Assembly (NCBI GenBank): GCA_964445985.1
Contig: CAYUMU010000073.1
Location: 1-33,343, forward strand
DNA: 33,343 nucleotides
Source: CAYUMU01 sp964445985
Lineage (GTDB): Bacteria > Planctomycetota > Planctomycetia > Pirellulales > S012-138
Reading direction: 5' to 3'
The translations under genes and the position numbers were made by a program. Positions 7,419 through 16,474 of this stretch are shown here, in pieces. The notes under the pieces were generated by a model. The model was not told the DNA's origin. It made no database searches and was given only the letters and a program-made list of their open reading frames with translations. Each line of letters starts with the position of its first letter. The stretch's first letter is position 1.

Positions 7419-7654
7419 AACAGAGCGCTCGTTACGTGAAGATCATCGAATGGTCGGAAGACGATGCTTGTTACGTGGGAAGTTGTCCGGGCTTGTTCTA
7501 CGGCGGCTGTCACGGAAACGACGAACAACAGGTGTTTGAAGAGCTCTGCCAGATCGTTGAGGAGACGATCGAGCTGTATCAACAGGACGGCAAGCCGCTG
7601 CCTCCCCCGACGTCCGGCCGAGATTTTGCGAATACAATGCAAGATATCGCCTAG
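7415..7654 (+). CDS. hicB: HicB-like antitoxin
   Basis: A 79-residue protein with the degenerate RNase-H-like HicB fold: YVKIIEWSEDDACYVGSCPGLFYGGCHGNDEQQVFEELCQIVEETIELY. The 'W-s-e-D-x-x-y-v-g-x-c-P-G-l' strand pair and the following helix VFEELCQIVEETIELY match short HicB/DUF1902-type antitoxins. There is no C-terminal DNA-binding domain, so any autoregulation would need a partner. HicB normally binds and blocks HicA. GAGGAA at 7401-7406 is its ribosome site, inside the preceding hicA fragment, with which it overlaps by four bases. With the toxin truncated, this is an antitoxin left on its own. Confidence 0.75.
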   Translation: MKQSARYVKIIEWSEDDACYVGSCPGLFYGGCHGNDEQQVFEELCQIVEETIELYQQDGKPLPPPTSGRDFANTMQDIA

Positions 7655-7693
7655 CGAGGGTTCGACGTCCGTTCACACGGGCGGATACGAGTG

Positions 7694-7921
7694 ACGTGTG
7701 CCACTGCTTGCGGTCGAATACGTTCTGCCTACAGAGCACGCTCACCACGACCGCAAGCAGTGCGCGGCGGAGACTGGCACTCTACTCCGTTGGCCAAGCC
7801 GTGGGCGGTTCGGCACTGCTTGCGAGCGTGGCAAGAGACTGGGCGGTGGAGGGCCGATTCGCTCGCAAGCAGTGGCACACTTCCATTGCCTACGTTCATA
7901 GGCAACAAGAGCCAGGGCACC
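7694..7921. repeat. Composite dispersed repeat, copy 2 with an extra nested palindrome
   Basis: The left part (7694-7779) is identical to 4253-4338 and the right part (7870-7921) matches 4359-4410. Between them, about 7800-7869, is a block of about 70 bases absent from copy 1. With the first bases of the right part this block forms its own perfect inverted repeat, CACTGCTTGCGAGC (7814-7827) and GCTCGCAAGCAGTG (7861-7874). That arm is a variant of the CACTGCTTGCGGTCG arm of the main repeat, so the extra block looks like a second, nested palindromic unit. Confidence 0.85.
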
Positions 7922-7932
7922 CGGGCACGGGT

Positions 7933-7953
7933 GGTATGCACGGGGTGCATACC
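7933..7953. terminator. Hairpin just after the sulfatase-family gene
   Basis: GGTATGCA (7933-7940) pairs with TGCATACC (7946-7953) around a five-base loop. It lies eight bases past the minus-strand stop at 7961. No T-run follows on the minus strand, so it may be a processing or attenuating hairpin rather than a classical terminator. Confidence 0.35.
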
Positions 7954-7960
7954 CTGCTCC

Positions 7961-9916
7961 TCATTCCACGCCGTGCTGCCGCAAAAAGGCCCTTTGGTAC
8001 TGTGTCCAACCCCGCACGCGGCGGCGGTAATCCTGGCAACGGTCGGGCATGTCGGCCGCCAGGCTGTGCTCCTCGGCGGGGTCGGCCGCCACTTGGAACA
8101 ATTCCTCTTCGCCACTATCCACGTAGAACAGGTACTTGTAATCGCCGTCGCGCAGCCCGAGCACCACGTTGTTGCCCACGCAAAAAAAGTATGCCGGCCG
8201 GTCGTCGTCCTGGCGAAACAAGCTTCGACCCTGCCAGTCGGCGGGGGCATTCATGCCGAGCAGTTCGAGCACCGTGGGGGCGATATCGACCTGTTCGCGC
8301 GGGGCGGCGACATTTCTTGGTAGATCCTTCAAGCTGGGGTGAATCAGCACCAGCGGCACATGCACGTTGCATTCGTAGATGCCAAAGTTGTGGCTCCGCT
8401 GGTTGTGTTGGCCGAATGCCTCGCCGTGGTCCGAGGTTATCACCACCAGCGTGTCGTCGAGCAGGTTGCGTTCCTTGAGCTCTTGCAGATACCAGGCAAT
8501 GTTTTCATCGGCGGCTCGCAGCGCGTTGAGGTAATCGCCGAACCCTTTGTCGGGCACGTCAAACTTCACCGGCTCGCGCGGCGTGGCGTAGGGGTGATGC
8601 GTTTCGATCGTGTATGCCAACAGGCAGAACGGCCGCTCGCGATCGGTATCGATCCAGTCGAGCGTGGCTTCGAACATGTGCTGGTCGGTCACACCCCACG
8701 AGTTGAGCCGCTGCACGGGAATGGTTTCGGCATCGATGAGCGTTTCTACCCGAGGCTGCAAGAACAACTGGCGATGCATCCAACTCCAAAAGCCAGAATG
8801 GGCGTAACAGGTGCGGTAACCCTGTTGCTGCAGCACCTCGGTGAGCGTTGGCACGTCGAAGTTCTGCGGATCGTTCACGATCAACTTCCAATCGATCCGC
8901 GGATACACGCTGGCCGACAGCGAAACCACGCTCTTGCAGCTATAGGGAGCACTCACGTAAAAGTTGTCGAACACCACGGCCCCGCCTTCGGCCACCTGTT
9001 GCTTGAGATGGGGCGTGGTATCGTGCTTGGCGCCGTACAGGCTCAGATACTCGGCCGCGGTCGATTCCAGAAAGATCACCAGCACGTTCTTCGGCCGAGG
9101 ACCCGCCAACGGCAGCGGTTTGGGATCGGCGGCCGGTTGTTCGCGGCGGGTGAAATCGCGCATGTCGGACTCGCCCACGCCAAAATAGGCGGTGAAGGGC
9201 TCATCTTTAAGACCCTCTTCCACGCAACTGGCCAGGAACTCCCATTGGGGATTGCAGGCGATGCGTCGTTCCCAGCGATAAGGCTGGTTCCAGGCCGAGC
9301 GAATGTAGGCTTGGGCCACGGCCTGATAGCCGATCACCAAGGCCAGCGAAGCCAGCGCGGTCTTCCAACCCCAGCCGGCCCGGTTGTGCAGCCAGCCCCA
9401 GCGGCCTACCAGCCACGGCAGCAGCAACATGGCCAGTGGGGCCAGGCAGAGCGAGGTGACCATGGCCGGCGTGAGATAGGGCGTGACCGAAGAAACCATC
9501 GGCCCCGCGCCCCCCACCAGCGACAGCATCCGCACGCTGAACGGCTGCATGGTCACATAGAAAAAGCCCAGGCTGAAGATGCCAAACAGACCACTCATAT
9601 AGAATACACTGTAGATGCCCACCCGGCACAACCGCCGCGGCCACACCCGCGCCGCCGTCGCGCGGGCTGCCAACCAGCACCCGCCGGTGAGCATGGCCAG
9701 GTAGAACACATCGGCGGCCGAAACCACGGCCCAGCGGAGCAACCAGCGGACGAATTCGGAAAGCGTGGAAACATGTTCAAAGGGCAGCAGGGCCGCTTTT
9801 ACCCCCAAGAGGATGCAGCCCAGCCCGAGGGCCAGCGTCAGGATCTCACTGCGAATGGCCGCCAAGGGCTTGATCTGCCGAACGGCATCACGGTTCAGGG
9901 CTGAAGAACATTCCAT
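7961..9916 (-). CDS. LTA-synthase/phosphoglycerol-transferase-like sulfatase-fold membrane protein
   Basis: A 651-residue protein with about five hydrophobic segments in the first 200 residues and an alkaline-phosphatase/sulfatase-fold domain from about 270 to the end, the architecture of LtaS and related phosphoglycerol or phosphoethanolamine transferases. Metal-site elements are visible: NVLVIFLESTAAEY (about 274-287, the Glu is the usual first ligand) and the TSDHGEAFGQH block (about 491-502) with the Asp-His ligands. The nucleophile region reads SAPYSCKSVVSLS (about 318-330). The sulfatase C-x-P/A-x-R formylglycine motif is absent, so a Ser, or less likely the Cys, would act as nucleophile. 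The active domain would face outward and probably modify an envelope glycan or lipid; the substrate is unknown. The HEAT-repeat lipoprotein gene lies upstream on the same strand. No strong ribosome site is seen at 9916. Confidence 0.82.
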   Translation of the reverse strand: MECSSALNRDAVRQIKPLAAIRSEILTLALGLGCILLGVKAALLPFEHVSTLSEFVRWLLRWAVVSAADVFYLAMLTGGCWLAARATAARVWPRRLCRVGIYSVFYMSGLFGIFSLGFFYVTMQPFSVRMLSLVGGAGPMVSSVTPYLTPAMVTSLCLAPLAMLLLPWLVGRWGWLHNRAGWGWKTALASLALVIGYQAVAQAYIRSAWNQPYRWERRIACNPQWEFLASCVEEGLKDEPFTAYFGVGESDMRDFTRREQPAADPKPLPLAGPRPKNVLVIFLESTAAEYLSLYGAKHDTTPHLKQQVAEGGAVVFDNFYVSAPYSCKSVVSLSASVYPRIDWKLIVNDPQNFDVPTLTEVLQQQGYRTCYAHSGFWSWMHRQLFLQPRVETLIDAETIPVQRLNSWGVTDQHMFEATLDWIDTDRERPFCLLAYTIETHHPYATPREPVKFDVPDKGFGDYLNALRAADENIAWYLQELKERNLLDDTLVVITSDHGEAFGQHNQRSHNFGIYECNVHVPLVLIHPSLKDLPRNVAAPREQVDIAPTVLELLGMNAPADWQGRSLFRQDDDRPAYFFCVGNNVVLGLRDGDYKYLFYVDSGEEELFQVAADPAEEHSLAADMPDRCQDYRRRVRGWTQYQRAFLRQHGVE

Positions 9917-9959
9917 ATCGAATCAGCATCCAAAGGTTGATCCGCGAAGGCACGGTCGC

Positions 9960-9999
9960 CTTTCGCTCCGCGAAAGGGTTTGCTTTCGCGGAGCGAAAG
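9960..9999. repeat. Perfect 17-bp hairpin between HEAT and sulfatase genes
   Basis: CTTTCGCTCCGCGAAAG (9960-9976) is followed after six bases by its exact reverse complement (9983-9999). Each arm is itself nearly palindromic (CTTTCG..CGAAAG). It lies in the 139-base gap between two minus-strand genes and could end or attenuate the upstream transcript, or be a dispersed palindrome. Confidence 0.6.
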
Positions 10000-10017
10000 C
10001 CGACTTTGTTTTTCGTG

Positions 10018-10035
10018 CGACCCCTCGCGGGGTCG
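10018..10035. terminator. Short hairpin after the HEAT-repeat gene
   Basis: CGACCCC (10018-10024) pairs with GGGGTCG (10029-10035) around TCGC. It begins 21 bases past the minus-strand stop at 10056. The following minus-strand bases are A-rich rather than T-rich, so terminator function is uncertain. Confidence 0.35.
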
Positions 10036-10055
10036 ATCCTTCGGGGTGAAAAACA

Positions 10056-10802
10056 CTAAAACCGCTCCAGCGCCTGTTGAGCCCGAAAGCGAACCTTGGC
10101 GTCGGAGTCTTTTGTCGCCACGCGCAGTGCCGGCGCCGCTTCGGCGGCGGCCGGTCCGATGGCGCCCAGGGCATAGGCCGCGCCTTCGCGCACTCGCACA
10201 TCGCCGTCGTCTAGCAATCGAATTAAATCTTCCGTGGCGGGCTGGGCTCCGGCCCCAATTCGCACCAGCGCATAACTGGCTCGCCACCGCGCCGTGGCGT
10301 CAGCCGAACGCAACCAACCCCGCAGCGGCTCGACGGCCGCAGCCGATTCTTCCGAAAGATCGCCCAGGGCCAGCACCACGCCGTAGCTCACGCGCCACTC
10401 GTTATGATTCAAGTTCCGCAACAGCGCGGCCATGGCTTGCGGCAACTCGCGGTTCATCCGCACCAGCACCAGGGCCATGTTCACCTGCACCTCGGGCTCG
10501 CCATCGTTCAGTTGCTCGAGCACGGCCGAAATTTCTTCAGGTGCAATCCGCAGCAAGGCCGCCGCGGCGCCGCAGCGCTTGTCGCGCTGGTTATCGGTGA
10601 GGGCTGCCCGCAGCACGTAGCGGGCGTCGTCTCCCATCGCCGTGAGCGCGGCAATGGTTTCTTCATCGCGCTCCGGATAACGCAGGTCGAGCCGGCTGAG
10701 CCACTCGGTTGCCGTTCGTCCCTGGTAAACCGGCTCGCCGCCGCAGCCCACAAACAGTGGCCAGCAGGCCAGCAGCCAAACTCCGCGATCCCAGAAACTC
10801 AT
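10056..10802 (-). CDS. HEAT-repeat lipoprotein
   Basis: A 248-residue protein. The N-terminus has a signal peptide with a lipobox-like LFVGC (cysteine at about residue 20), predicting a lipid-anchored protein; Phe at -3 is a slightly unusual lipobox. The rest is a series of HEAT or PBS-type helical repeats of about 30-38 residues, for example AAAALLRIAPEEISAVLEQLNDGEPEVQVNMALVLVRM and TEDLIRLLDDGDVRVREGAAYALGAIGPAAAEAAPALRVA, with the usual D-x-x-V-R-x-x-A-A-x-A-L-G signature. Such solenoids bind other proteins; no enzyme activity is expected. AAGGAG lies nine bases before the ATG. The sulfatase-like gene follows 139 bases downstream on the same strand, so a shared envelope role is possible but unproven. 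Confidence 0.8.
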   Translation of the reverse strand: MSFWDRGVWLLACWPLFVGCGGEPVYQGRTATEWLSRLDLRYPERDEETIAALTAMGDDARYVLRAALTDNQRDKRCGAAAALLRIAPEEISAVLEQLNDGEPEVQVNMALVLVRMNRELPQAMAALLRNLNHNEWRVSYGVVLALGDLSEESAAAVEPLRGWLRSADATARWRASYALVRIGAGAQPATEDLIRLLDDGDVRVREGAAYALGAIGPAAAEAAPALRVATKDSDAKVRFRAQQALERF

Positions 10803-11385
10803 GTTTGGGTCTCCTTACCCAAGCGATCCGCCATCACCAGCGGTTGCGATTTCGACAAGCCTGCCAGCCGTCACCAGGCAGCTGTTCACCCTAAGCCGGG
10901 GGGTATTCTCCCTGCCAAGGCCGAGGCGGCGACGAAAAGCCTACGATGTGGGCAAAGTCGGGGTCAAGATCAGTGGGGGGAGGAGAGGCCTTCGACGGAC
11001 AGGCCCCTGGGCAACGATTTCGAGCTACCTTGCGGCGAATTCAGGGCCACGCCGCGACACGGCCGCTCGTCTCTTACGGCGCACGGTGAAAATCTGTTAC
11101 ACTGTGGAGGGCCGTGGCGAACTTGCCCGGTCGCCCCCCGATTTCGGGCGGCCCCGGCCGGAACGCTGCCAGCAAACTTCGACACGCTGAGCCGCCGCCC
11201 CGCCCTGGGCGGCAACGTGCAGTGCGGTCGCCTTCCGAGCCCACCCTGCCGGCAGTTAAGGTCTGCGCTGTCATTTTCCCGGGCAACCACCCGAGTGTCG
11301 TTCCCCACGACCGGCCAAACTGCCCCCGCGAAACGAAACACGCAGCGATCAATCCGAACCCTGAATGGTGCGGGACCCGCCAAAC
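10803..11385. other. 583-base intergenic region with no gene recognised
   Basis: It separates the divergent HEAT-repeat and alcohol dehydrogenase genes. Several frames are open across it on both strands, but their translations are Arg/Pro-rich and unlike proteins. A weak promoter-like pair, TTACGG then TACACT with an 18-base spacer (-10 at 11098-11103), lies near an AT-rich patch. The length is unusual for this window, so an unrecognised small RNA or long leader cannot be excluded. Confidence 0.4.
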
Positions 11386-12531
<1,146 letters not shown>

Positions 12532-12606
12532 GCAGGGCCTCGATCATTCAACGGCCAAGTTTTACATACACGTAGTTCAACAATGGTCGCGAAGCGACCT
12601 ACTTCT

Positions 12607-12629
12607 CCCTCCCCCTCGACGGGGGAGGG
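12607..12629. repeat. GC hairpin upstream of pyrG
   Basis: CCCTCCCCC (12607-12615) pairs exactly with GGGGGAGGG (12621-12629) around TCGAC. It lies 75 bases after the dehydrogenase stop and 35 bases before the pyrG ATG. It could end the upstream transcript or act in the pyrG leader. There is no T-run, and it does not resemble the C-run pausing attenuator known from Gram-positive pyrG. Confidence 0.5.
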
Positions 12630-12664
12630 TGGGGTGGGGGTGATGCGGCGGTAAAGATTCCACC

Positions 12665-14293
12665 ATGACCAAGCATATCTTCGTGACCGGCGGCGTGGTC
12701 AGCTCGCTCGGCAAAGGACTGACCAGCGCTTCCATTGGCCTGGTGCTCGAACGCCGCGGTCTCCAGGTGCGGATGCAAAAGCTCGATCCGTACATCAATG
12801 TCGATCCCGGCACCATGAGCCCCTACCAGCACGGCGAAGTCTACGTGCTCGACGACGGTAGCGAAACCGATCTCGACCTGGGGCACTACGAACGCTTCAC
12901 CAACAGCCCCCTCACCCGCCACAGCAACTATACCACCGGCCAGATCTATCTCACCGTTATCAATAAAGAACGCCGCGGCGAGTTTCTGGGCAAAACCGTC
13001 CAGGTCATTCCGCATATTACCAACGAAATCAAGAGCGTGATCCGTGAGCTGGCCAGCGACGATGTCGATGTGGTCATCACCGAAATCGGCGGCACCGTCG
13101 GCGATATTGAAAGCCAGCCCTTCCTCGAAGCCATCCGTCAGTTTTCGCTCGATGTGGGCAAAGAAAATTGTCTCTATATTCATCTGACACTTGTTCCCTA
13201 TCTCAAAGCGGCCGGCGAGCTCAAGACCAAGCCCACTCAGCACTCGGTAGGGCTGTTGCGTCAGATCGGTATTCAGCCCGACATTCTCATTTGCCGCACC
13301 GAACGCTCGCTCGATCATGAAGACCGTCAGAAAATTGCCCTGTTCTGCAACGTGCCGATCGATGCCGTGATTGAAGAGCGCGACAAAGATTTTTCCATTT
13401 ATGAAGTGCCGCTGAGCCTGGTCGAGCACGGCCTGGACGATCTCATCGTCAAACGCCTCAGCCTGCCCGCCGCCCAGGCCAATCTCGACGACTGGCACAA
13501 CCTGCTGCACAAGCTCCGCAACCCGGAGCACGAAATCAGTATTGCCGTGGTGGGTAAATATGCTGAGCATCGCGACGCTTATAAATCGATCTATGAAGCC
13601 CTGGATCACGCCGGCATTGCCAACCTGGCGCAGATTCGCGTGCAGCGCATTCAAAGCGAACGCATCGAGCAGGAAGGCCCCGAGCGGCTCCTCTCCGGCT
13701 TCGACGGTCTGCTGGTCCCCGGCGGCTTTGGCGAGCGCGGCATTGAAGGCAAGGTGGAAGCGATTCGCTTTGCCCGCGAACGGGGTATTCCGTTCTTCGG
13801 CATTTGCCTGGGCATGCAATGCGCGGTGATCGAGTTTGCCCGCAACGTGGCCGGCCTGGCCGGCGCGCATAGCACCGAGTTCTTCAAAGACACGCCGCAT
13901 CCGGTGATCTGCCTGCTCGACGAGCAAAAGAACGTGACCGACAAGGGCGGCACCATGCGGCTCGGCCGGCAAGCCTGCGACCTGGCGGCCGGCACGCGCG
14001 CCCTGGAGTGCTACCAGGAAGAACGCATTGAGGAGCGGCATCGGCATCGCTACGAGTTCAACAACGCCTACCGCCCTCAACTGGAAGCCCACGGGCTCAA
14101 GGTCTCAGGCTCCAACCCTAAGGGTCCGCTGGTCGAAATCATCGAACAGCCCGACCACCCCTGGTTCGTGGCGGTGCAATTCCACCCCGAGTTCAAGAGC
14201 AAACCCACGGCCGCCCACCCGCTATTCCGCGGCTTCGTGGCGGCGGCGGTGGAAAAGCACAACGCCCGCACGGGGAGAGAAGTGGAAGCGTAA
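12665..14293 (+). CDS. pyrG: CTP synthase
   Basis: A 542-residue enzyme, the usual length of bacterial CTP synthase, which aminates UTP to CTP using ATP and glutamine in pyrimidine nucleotide synthesis. The synthetase half opens with the invariant TKHIFVTGGVVSSLGKGLTSASIG P-loop and contains KLDPYINVDPGTMSPYQHGEV and ITEIGGTVGDIES. The class I glutamine amidotransferase half has the nucleophile elbow GICLGMQ (Cys about 381) and the His/Glu pair in FHPEFKS (about 507 and 509). All expected catalytic residues are present. There is no clear ribosome site, but the start matches the family's conserved N-terminus exactly. The gene is not linked to other pyrimidine genes in the window. Confidence 0.97.
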   Translation: MTKHIFVTGGVVSSLGKGLTSASIGLVLERRGLQVRMQKLDPYINVDPGTMSPYQHGEVYVLDDGSETDLDLGHYERFTNSPLTRHSNYTTGQIYLTVINKERRGEFLGKTVQVIPHITNEIKSVIRELASDDVDVVITEIGGTVGDIESQPFLEAIRQFSLDVGKENCLYIHLTLVPYLKAAGELKTKPTQHSVGLLRQIGIQPDILICRTERSLDHEDRQKIALFCNVPIDAVIEERDKDFSIYEVPLSLVEHGLDDLIVKRLSLPAAQANLDDWHNLLHKLRNPEHEISIAVVGKYAEHRDAYKSIYEALDHAGIANLAQIRVQRIQSERIEQEGPERLLSGFDGLLVPGGFGERGIEGKVEAIRFARERGIPFFGICLGMQCAVIEFARNVAGLAGAHSTEFFKDTPHPVICLLDEQKNVTDKGGTMRLGRQACDLAAGTRALECYQEERIEERHRHRYEFNNAYRPQLEAHGLKVSGSNPKGPLVEIIEQPDHPWFVAVQFHPEFKSKPTAAHPLFRGFVAAAVEKHNARTGREVEA

Positions 14294-14436
14294 ACGGGCA
14301 TCGACCGTCCAGCCAGCGAGCCGCCGGGTTCACCCCGGCGGTCTGGAACACGCGCGGTCCCGTAAACCAGGGTGCAATCGTTCGCAACCGCGACGGATTG
14401 CACCACTAGATTCGTGCGCAAATCGGAGCGTTTGTT

Positions 14437-15165
14437 ATGCAGCCAAATCCGTACGAGTCGCCCGATATGGATACCCAGGGCGACGGAATGGAACCTTCGC
14501 TATCGCGCGCAGCGCTCGCAGCGACGATCCGCGCCTTTCTCGATAGCCAGATCACGGCGTTCGAGTTCGATGAGCGTCTTAATCCGTTCCGAAGTTCGCA
14601 CGACCCTCTCATCAAGCACATCACGCTGGCCGTTTGGTTTCACTACGACGACTGCACGGACCACTATGTTCGCATGTCGAAGCCAGAATGGGACTACTTC
14701 CAGCGTCTCTTGCTCGCGCTGGCGGGCAATTGCCGCCTGGAAAGCGAACACGAACGTCGCTGGTCGGTGAAGCAGTTGGTCGCTGCGGTCTCGCTATGCC
14801 TGTTTGGCTACGATGCCATTGCGTGGGGGTGGGGGAGTCAGCTGTATATTCTGGCGATGCCGTTTGGGGTGGTGTCGATTGCGCTATCGTTCTGGCGTCA
14901 ACCGGAACGCTCGCGGGCCAACCCGTTCAAATCCATCATTTTTCCGTTCGCCTCCTTTGCCGATCTGTCCGCTGCCTATCACGCAGCTGGATTTCGCAAG
15001 AGCCGCTATCCCCAGCAGATTGCGAGACGGACGATTCGATCCCCTTTCATGTCCAGGTTTTTCGAAATTCACACCTATATTTTGTGGCTGATGTTTTCCC
15101 CGGTTGTGCTGTTCTTTCAGATGCTGCCGGAGAGTTGCAGTCGCACCCAGGTGAAGGCGGTCTAG
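14437..15165 (+). CDS. Hypothetical membrane protein with NPYESP N-terminus
   Basis: The family is not recognised. The 242-residue protein opens with MQPNPYESPD, a short N-terminal motif found on many otherwise unrelated planctomycete proteins. The first 110 residues are soluble and acidic, containing FHYDDCTDHYVRMSKPEWDYFQRLLLAL. There are hydrophobic segments near residues 112-125 and 132-150 (LYILAMPFGVVSIALSFW) and a third near the C-terminus (ILWLMFSPVVLFFQML). The ATG at 14437 has GGAG eight bases upstream. It lies 143 bases after pyrG on the same strand, but no functional link is evident. Confidence 0.65.
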   Translation: MQPNPYESPDMDTQGDGMEPSLSRAALAATIRAFLDSQITAFEFDERLNPFRSSHDPLIKHITLAVWFHYDDCTDHYVRMSKPEWDYFQRLLLALAGNCRLESEHERRWSVKQLVAAVSLCLFGYDAIAWGWGSQLYILAMPFGVVSIALSFWRQPERSRANPFKSIIFPFASFADLSAAYHAAGFRKSRYPQQIARRTIRSPFMSRFFEIHTYILWLMFSPVVLFFQMLPESCSRTQVKAV

Positions 15166-15389
15166 CCGAGCGAAATACGCCCATCGCTCCGCTGGGTTCC
15201 TCGGAGTATGGCAGCGATCAGACCGCCCCTTCGGGGCAATTGCCCCGAAGGGGCGCGTTGCTACAGGATCTCGGCAGCCTTCAAACAGGTTATGCGGTAA
15301 ACTATCATCACAGGCCCCGTCCGCGCCCGAGAGGCTTGCGGCAGGCGGTTCCGTTGAGCAATTCGTCCGTTGTCCCAAGGAGGTTGCCG

Positions 15390-16394
15390 ATGAAGTGCGC
15401 AGTAGCCCTGTTTTGTTTCGCCGTGTCGGTAAGCCAGTGCGTCGCGCAAGACCCAAAGATTCAAGTGCCCATCACCAACCCAGGCGACCGATACGACTTA
15501 ATTGGTGAACTAGGAGCAAAGCTAGGCGAAACAATGACGGTTGAGGGCACGGTGGTCGAAGGCCCCTTCAAAGGCTACGAAGGCGGACCAAATTTGCTCG
15601 TCAAAATCATCAACGGCAAAGCAACGCAACACCCCATCCAAATTCCCCTGGAGCCCTATTTCGGCGCATTCGGCGAGGCGGATTACACGGGCAAGGCGCT
15701 TCCCAAGATGGAATCGGACTCCACCTACAGCCTCAGGGCTTACGAAACTGGAGCTTTTATCGGCGTGCCATCCGCAGCCTACAAAGAGGCAGGCCTCATC
15801 GTTCAAACAACGGGCTTCTACTTCCGCAACGCGCTACGCGTGATATCGGGAAAGAAGATTGACGCCATCGTTTGGCACCCGGCGCAATTTGTCGACCGGA
15901 ACGCACTGCTATCTGGCATCGCCAGGAACGAAAACCACATCCCCACGATCCAAGGGTCGGGCTGGAGAATCATTTTGGTAGGCACGAATCAATGGACCAA
16001 CCAGCAACTCGGCAAACAGGCCGAGGTCTTTGGAATCATCCGGGCGACATCGGCCCAGGACACGTTCCGCGTGGAGAGGGGCCGAGCTCGGTTGACGAAT
16101 CTCGAGGATCAACTGGGGCAATCGGTCGCTCTGCGAGGCACGGCGCGAAGCGGCAACAATCACTGGTGGTTCAATTATCGCGGCACGGACCTTTACGTCG
16201 AAAACATGGACCAACTGCCAAATTGGTCCGCAGCCAATCATTGGCGGCCTATTGAAATAACCGGAATCTTGGAGCGGGCATCCAGAACTGATCGAGAACA
16301 GAAGATGTACTATATCGTTCGACGTCCTAAATGGACGCCGGCAAGTAAGCTTCTTACGCCGGAACTTCCGTCGAGCGAGCCATTAGGCGATTGA
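15390..16394 (+). CDS. Secreted protein of unknown function
   Basis: A 334-residue protein with a signal peptide (MKCAVALFCFAVSVSQCVA, cleavage before QDP). The mature part appears beta-rich and contains two related OB-fold-like stretches: LGETMTVEGTVVEGPFKGYEG near the N-terminus and LGQSVALRGTARSGNNHWWFNYRGTDLYVENM near the C-terminus, both of the 'L-G-x-x-V-x-(V/L)-x-G-T' kind seen in nucleic-acid- or ligand-binding OB folds. This is a visual impression, not a family assignment. The start at 15390 is firm: AAGGAGG lies at 15377-15383, six bases upstream. The frame is open back to 14634, overlapping the previous gene, but that part is not protein-like. The TGA overlaps a TTG that could start the next frame. 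Confidence 0.7.
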   Translation: MKCAVALFCFAVSVSQCVAQDPKIQVPITNPGDRYDLIGELGAKLGETMTVEGTVVEGPFKGYEGGPNLLVKIINGKATQHPIQIPLEPYFGAFGEADYTGKALPKMESDSTYSLRAYETGAFIGVPSAAYKEAGLIVQTTGFYFRNALRVISGKKIDAIVWHPAQFVDRNALLSGIARNENHIPTIQGSGWRIILVGTNQWTNQQLGKQAEVFGIIRATSAQDTFRVERGRARLTNLEDQLGQSVALRGTARSGNNHWWFNYRGTDLYVENMDQLPNWSAANHWRPIEITGILERASRTDREQKMYYIVRRPKWTPASKLLTPELPSSEPLGD

Positions 16395-16474
16395 CCGCGA
16401 TCCGGCTGGGGCAAACGAGAAGTGCTCGCCTGGCGGTGGAAGTTCGTCCCAGCTTCTTTTTCGATGGAACTGCC

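Larger units (their letters stand above)
7655..7960. other. Intergenic region made almost wholly of repeats
   Basis: Between hicB and the convergent sulfatase gene the sequence consists of copy 2 of the composite repeat and a short hairpin, both listed separately. The ORFs predicted across it are not protein-like: they are the same translated repeat seen at 4257-4583. Confidence 0.7.

Noticed and set aside
7691..8478. Overlapping plus-strand frames of 210 and 260 codons after hicB
   Set aside because: They translate the dispersed repeat and then the antisense of the sulfatase-like gene. The repeat part is the same peptide seen at 4257, so it reflects repeated DNA, not a protein family.
8339..9904. 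521-codon plus-strand frame opposite the sulfatase-like gene
   Set aside because: Shadow of the minus-strand gene; the Gln/His/Arg-rich translation has no domain pattern.
12599..14092. 497-codon minus-strand frame opposite pyrG
   Set aside because: Shadow of CTP synthase, whose full set of motifs is on the plus strand.
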